A stretch of 6,389 nt of DNA from an uncultured Oscillospiraceae bacterium (GTDB taxonomy: Bacteria; Bacillota; Clostridia; Oscillospirales; Acutalibacteraceae). Below the pieces are notes generated by a model. That model searched no databases and was not told the origin of the DNA. It worked only from the letters and a program-made list of their open reading frames with translations. Shown here piece by piece: positions 4,551 through 6,389 of this stretch. The translations under genes and the position numbers were made by a program. The stretch is taken from positions 1 through 6,389 of the forward strand of contig USBH01000098.1 of the NCBI GenBank assembly GCA_900552925.1, given 5' to 3'. Within the stretch, counting starts at the first letter, position 1. Each line of letters begins with the position of its first letter.

Positions 4551-5972
4551 TCACCTTTTCGCAGACGGACCGCCGGGTGCCTGTTCCCGCGGGAACTGCA
4601 ATGCGGCGAGGAAGCCGCCGGAAGCGCTGTGCCCAAACGACGCGTCGCCGCGGTGCGCCCGCATGATCTGCCGGACGATCAGCAGCCCAAGGCCGTGGCG
4701 CGGCTCCTCCGTGCCGTTGTCGCTCATCATGTAATGCGGCGTGTTGCGCAGCTTCTCGAGCTGTTCATCCGAAATGCCGACACCGTCGTCCTCCACCGAA
4801 AGGATATAGCTTCCGGCTTCTTCCCGGACGGTCACAGAGATCGTGCATCCCGCCGGGTTGTGGGCCTGCGCGTTGTTCAGCAGGTTGTTGACCGCCCGGC
4901 GCAGCAGGGCCTTATCGCCCTGTATCACACAGGCGGTCAGGTTTTCGTCCGTCTTCCATTCCAACGGGTACTTGCCCGCTAAATCCGCATTGATGAAGTC
5001 TGCCGCACACTGCCTTGCCACCGCCACCAGATTCACCGGTTCCGGGTGCAGCGGCTGCATATTGTATTCGAGCTTGGAGGCCAGATTCAGGTCGTTGATC
5101 AGGTTCTTCATTTTGAGGCCCTGCTGCCGGATGATCGACGCCTTCCTGCGGTCCTCTTCGGAAAGCGCGCCGCTTTCTTCAAGCTGGCCGGCATAGCCCA
5201 GCACCATGGAAAGCGGGGTGCGGATGTCGTGGGAAACGCCGGAAATCCAGTTGGCCCGGGCGCTCTCCTTCTTCTTCAGCTCCCGGTCCTGCAGCATGAG
5301 CTTTTCGGAACCCCGGTTGATCGCGGCGGCCAGATCCGACAGCAGGCCCTTTTCCTTGATGTAAACCGATTTGCCCTCGGGCAAATCTTCGATCCCCGAA
5401 ACGATCGGCCGGATCGACCGCAGAACGCCCGATGTGGACACAAAATAAATGAAAAGGATCGCCAGCAGATTGACCACCAGGAACAGCAGGACGATCTTCG
5501 GGGAATCGGCGATCAGCTGGTAGTCAAAGGCCGGCCACATATGCTTCCAATACATGTCTTTGGGGTGGCCCATAAAAATGAGGTCGTCCCCGCGGGCGGC
5601 GGTCGTCGTGGGGTAATCGTCGATATACCCGCGTGTGTAGTAGGAGATGTCCGCCGCCGAGTAGTGGAGCGGAACACCCTCCGGAAGATTGTCGCTGTGC
5701 CAGATCACGTCGCCGGTCTCGTCCTCGACCAGAATCGCCCAAGCGTTCCGCTGCTGCAGAATTTCCCGCCCCTTTTCCGAGAGCGTATATGCGCCGCTTT
5801 CCGTTTCCGTCAGTTCGTTCCCGAGTAGTTCCGCAGCTTTCCAGCCGCCGGAGCTGGACTCCGATCTCGAAACAACGAAAATAAACAGCGCAATATTCAA
5901 CAGCATTAAGCCGATGAACGACAGCAGCAGGACCTTGACAAACCGCCGGATGAGTTTGAACGTGCTTTTCAC
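4551..5972 (-). CDS. Membrane sensor histidine kinase of a two-component system
   Basis: This 473-aa kinase should autophosphorylate on histidine and pass the phosphate to the response regulator encoded just upstream. Order of parts: short basic N-terminus, TM1 ~11-34, extracytoplasmic sensor region ~36-155, TM2 ~158-179, HAMP-like linker ~180-233, dimerisation/phosphoacceptor helix with H248 in GVSHDIRTPLSMVLGYA, N box NNLLNNAQAH (362-371), G1 box EDDGVGI (394-400), G2 box HGLGLLIV (426-433). All catalytic motifs are intact. The start is a GTG at 5972, supported by GGAGGG (5984-5979) 6 nt upstream and only 2 bp after the regulator stop codon, so the two are translationally linked. The sensor region has no recognised ligand domain; the signal is unknown. 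A VanS/PhoR-like class is likely. Confidence 0.95.
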   Translation of the reverse strand: MKSTFKLIRRFVKVLLLSFIGLMLLNIALFIFVVSRSESSSGGWKAAELLGNELTETESGAYTLSEKGREILQQRNAWAILVEDETGDVIWHSDNLPEGVPLHYSAADISYYTRGYIDDYPTTTAARGDDLIFMGHPKDMYWKHMWPAFDYQLIADSPKIVLLFLVVNLLAILFIYFVSTSGVLRSIRPIVSGIEDLPEGKSVYIKEKGLLSDLAAAINRGSEKLMLQDRELKKKESARANWISGVSHDIRTPLSMVLGYAGQLEESGALSEEDRRKASIIRQQGLKMKNLINDLNLASKLEYNMQPLHPEPVNLVAVARQCAADFINADLAGKYPLEWKTDENLTACVIQGDKALLRRAVNNLLNNAQAHNPAGCTISVTVREEAGSYILSVEDDGVGISDEQLEKLRNTPHYMMSDNGTEEPRHGLGLLIVRQIMRAHRGDASFGHSASGGFLAALQFPREQAPGGPSAKR

Positions 5973-5974
5973 CG

Positions 5975-6341
5975 CTATCCCTCCAGCACCAGCTTGTAGC
6001 CGAGCCCCTTGACCGTAAGTAAAGATACGGGTTTTGAGGGATTCTCCTCGATCTTTTCCCGGATGCGGCGGATATGGGCCATCAGGCTGTTTTCATAGCC
6101 GAACGGGTTGTCGCCCCAGGCCGCTTCGCAGAGCTGGTCGATCGTCACAATCCGGCCGGCATTGCGGCAAAGCGCCTGCAGAATGTCGTGCTCTTTGGCC
6201 GTCAGCGGCAGGTGCTCCCCGTTTTTGATGACTTCCGCCCGGGAGAAATCGATCCGGCTCCCGGCCAGCCGCACCAGCGGGTTTTCCGCCTTGTAATACC
6301 GCCGGAGGATGATCCCGACCCGCAGCAGCAGTTCTCTGGGC
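5975..6341 (-). CDS. OmpR/PhoB-family response regulator, C-terminal part
   Basis: The visible 121 residues are the end of the receiver-output linker (PRELLLRVGIILRRYY) and a complete winged-helix DNA-binding domain: the beta strands around RLAGSRIDFSRAEVI, LTAKEHDILQALCRNAGRIVTIDQLCEAAWG, and the recognition helix region ENSLMAHIRRIREKIEENP followed by the wing VSLLTVKGLGYKLV. This is the PhoB/OmpR Trans_Reg_C fold. The phosphoaccepting receiver domain and the start codon lie beyond the library end at 6341. It is the first gene of the pair with the kinase (2-bp gap) and would act as its DNA-binding partner. Targets are unknown. Confidence 0.95.
5979..5984 (-). promoter_or_regulatory. Ribosome-binding site fixing the GTG start of the kinase
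   Basis: GGAGGG on the minus strand overlaps the last codons of the response regulator and precedes GTG (5972) by 6 nt. No ATG nearby is in frame with comparable support, so the GTG start is accepted. Confidence 0.8.
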
Positions 6342-6389
6342 CTGTCTCTTATACACATCTCCGAGCCCACGAGACTGCAGCTAATCTCG
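6342..6389 (-). other. Nextera P7-side mosaic end, adapter and index (not genomic)
   Basis: 6342-6360 is the Tn5 mosaic end in reverse orientation, 6361-6375 is the Nextera read-2 adapter, 6376-6383 (TGCAGCTA) matches, from memory, i7 index N728, and 6384-6389 is the beginning of the P7 sequence. Genomic DNA ends at 6341. Confidence 0.98.

Noticed and set aside
5046..5828. 260-codon open frame on the plus strand opposite the histidine kinase
   Set aside because: No motifs or start signal, and the minus strand encodes all kinase motifs in order.
1..6389. CRISPR arrays, rRNA, insertion sequences
   Set aside because: No regularly spaced repeats, rRNA core sequences, transposase motifs or target-site duplications were found; the only transposon sequence is the Tn5 mosaic end of the library adapters.

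Overview
The window is one complete sequencing-library molecule. Bases 1-43 and 6342-6389 are Illumina Nextera (Tn5) adapter and index sequence, so only 44-6341 (6298 bp) is genomic, and both outermost genes are cut by the library ends. Gene content, Shine-Dalgarno sites, sigma-70-type promoters, GC-rich coding DNA with AT-rich intergenic DNA, and a Clostridia-like Rex protein all point to a GC-rich Clostridia relative, probably an Oscillospiraceae/Ruminococcaceae-type gut bacterium. The genus cannot be fixed from the sequence.

Layout. 44-725 (+) is the C-terminal third of an aconitase. It is followed after 23 bp by a complete eukaryotic-type NADP-dependent isocitrate dehydrogenase (749-1966), and together they form the citrate to 2-oxoglutarate arm. 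A strong terminator ends this unit. Next comes rex (2114-2758), the NADH/NAD+-sensing repressor, whose own promoter overlaps a Rex-like operator, so autoregulation is likely. A tRNA-Leu(CAG) gene (2858-2944) has a consensus promoter and its own terminator. About 420 bp of non-coding DNA with inverted repeats follows.

3393-3867 (+) is the most unusual part. A predicted promoter precedes a ~177-nt leader containing a 22-codon ORF with a good ribosome-binding site. That ORF stops inside the 5' arm of a long intrinsic terminator, and immediately beyond the terminator lies a well-initiated 64-aa cysteine-rich protein gene of unknown function. This looks like a ribosome-controlled attenuator. A bidirectional terminator closes the unit and separates it from the minus-strand genes.

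On the minus strand, 4350-4021 encodes a 109-aa remnant of a [4Fe-4S] aldo/keto reductase. The first ~44 residues are joined in frame to the last ~60, at a Thr-Tyr-Phe motif expected on both sides of the missing part. It has a credible promoter and surrounding dyads. Upstream of it on the same strand is a two-component system: an OmpR/PhoB-type response regulator (6341-5975, N-terminus missing) followed by a membrane sensor histidine kinase (5972-4551, GTG start). The signal and targets are unknown.
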